Assembly: GCF_016827605.1 (NCBI RefSeq)
Contig: NZ_JAEPJQ010000001.1
Location: 1,116,001 to 1,180,000 of the forward strand
DNA: 64,000 bases
DNA from: Hyunsoonleella ulvae
GTDB taxonomy: Bacteria; Bacteroidota; Bacteroidia; Flavobacteriales; Flavobacteriaceae
Reading direction: 5' to 3'
Shown here piece by piece: positions 63,234 through 64,000 of this stretch (positions are counted from its first letter, which is position 1; every line of letters begins with the position of its first letter). The notes under the pieces are model-generated. The model saw only the letters and a program-made list of their open reading frames with translations. It searched no databases and was not told where the DNA came from. Made by a program: the position numbers and the translations under genes.

Positions 63234-64000
63234 ATGAAGAACAATATATTAAAATTAGTGTTTCTCTTATTGTCTTCAACAATTTTTGCTCAGGCAAATA
63301 AAGTTGAAATAGTAAAGAACGATCAAGGCACCAAATTAGTCGTAGATGGTAAAGATTTTATGATTAATGGTATGAATTGGGATTATGTTCCCATAGGAAC
63401 AGATGTAACAAATGCAAATTTTTATAAGCAATCAGATGATGTAATTAAAGCAGGTCTTGATGCAGAAATGGGGCTTCTAAAAAACATGAATGTTAATGTT
63501 ATTAGACAGTATACTGGTGTACCAAAGAAATGGGTAACCTATATCTACGAAAAATATGGTGTTTATACCCTATTGAACCACACATTTGGACGCTACGGAT
63601 TAACAATAAATGGCGTTTGGACCCCGGTTACTATTTATTCAGATGAAAAAACACAAGCGCTTTTGGTTTCTGAAATGATGCAATTGGTAGAAGACTATAA
63701 AGATGTTCCCGGAATTTTAATGTATATGATGGGGAACGAAAACAACTATGGTTTGTTTTGGCAAGGCGCAGAAACAGAAGATTTTCCAGAAGGAGAAGAG
63801 CAAAAAAGAGTGGTTGGCGAGCGTAGAGGGCGTCCTATGTATCGCTTAATGAATGAAGTAGCAAAAAAAATGAAGGCAATGGATAGTAATCACCCAGTTG
63901 CCATATGTAACGGTGACGTTTTGTTCATTGATATTATTGCAGAGGAGTGTAAAGATGTAGATGTATATGGAACAAATGTTTACAGAGGGGAGTCGTTTGG
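63234..64000 (+). CDS. Secreted glycoside hydrolase with GH2-like TIM barrel (truncated by window edge)
   Basis: The first ~255 residues are present; the gene continues past the window. Signal peptide (MKNNILKLVFLLLSSTIFAQ). It then goes directly into a clan GH-A-like barrel: VDGKDFMINGMNWDYVPIG, MGLLKNMNVNVIRQYTGVPKKW, VPGILMYMMGNENNYG (the NEN is the likely acid/base region) and NHPVAICNGDVLF. The N-terminal sandwich of full GH2 enzymes is missing, so it matches the GH2 TIM barrel-only annotation type. As the first enzyme of the utilisation locus it probably acts on the imported glycan outside or in the periplasm. The substrate cannot be fixed; a beta-glucan is only a guess. Confidence 0.75.
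   Translation, partial: MKNNILKLVFLLLSSTIFAQANKVEIVKNDQGTKLVVDGKDFMINGMNWDYVPIGTDVTNANFYKQSDDVIKAGLDAEMGLLKNMNVNVIRQYTGVPKKWVTYIYEKYGVYTLLNHTFGRYGLTINGVWTPVTIYSDEKTQALLVSEMMQLVEDYKDVPGILMYMMGNENNYGLFWQGAETEDFPEGEEQKRVVGERRGRPMYRLMNEVAKKMKAMDSNHPVAICNGDVLFIDIIAEECKDVDVYGTNVYRGESF

Overview
The window looks like a chromosomal segment of a marine-type member of the Flavobacteriaceae (Bacteroidota). The evidence is the low G+C content, SusC/SusD and Oar-like TonB-dependent receptors, type IX secretion C-terminal domains, a LuxR-type regulator fused to a periplasmic propeller, and promoters carrying the Bacteroidota -7 box TAnnTTTG. No rRNA, tRNA, CRISPR array, intact insertion sequence or prophage was recognised.

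Layout. 1-3.7 kb: a truncated ORF, a secreted C1 peptidase, a VOC protein, dusB and a divergent Lgt-family membrane protein. 4-9.3 kb looks rearranged: an Oar-like receptor is flanked by the lgt-like gene and a frameshifted copy of its 3' end, then comes an MqsR/MqsA-like toxin-antitoxin pair whose antitoxin carries a Panacea (DUF4065) domain. 9.1-11.4 kb: a structured leader, a radical SAM protein of the COG1964/tetraether-synthase type and small membrane proteins. 11.5-15.8 kb: lepA and a NarL/7TMR-DISM two-component pair. 15.8-21.1 kb: a small accessory regulon. 21.5-32.2 kb: a GlgE-type alpha-glucan operon (glgA/glgM-like, glgC, glgE, maltokinase, glgB) followed by a GH31 alpha-glucosidase. 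32.3-45.8 kb: mostly housekeeping and envelope genes (antiporter, peptidases, rnpA, S41 protease, OmpA, a type IX cargo protein, CDF transporter, rpiB). 45.8-46.4 kb: a long AT-rich gap with DnaA-box-like words. 46.4-53.4 kb: rnr (with an in-frame repeat insertion), an AraC regulator, SulP and others. 53.5-64 kb: a polysaccharide utilisation locus with regulator, SusC, SusD, a triple-repeat surface lipoprotein and a truncated glycoside hydrolase.

The most unusual system is at 15.8-21.1 kb, directly after the two-component pair. Four near-identical palindromes (TACCwGAAyTCTGGTA), each followed by TTG, 20-21 bases and a TAnTTTTA box, form four promoters of the same design. Three drive secreted or outer-membrane genes whose 5' leaders share ATCAATTTAAAAC at -21 to -9 from the ATG. 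The fourth drives no ORF, only a ~140-nt candidate RNA ending in a strong terminator. That RNA, and the 3' UTR of the type IX cargo gene, share a ~109-nt element containing GTTTTAAATTGAT, the exact reverse complement of the shared leaders. This suggests a regulon in which an RNA or 3' UTR pairs with the start regions of co-regulated mRNAs, although duplicated DNA inverted repeats are a live alternative.
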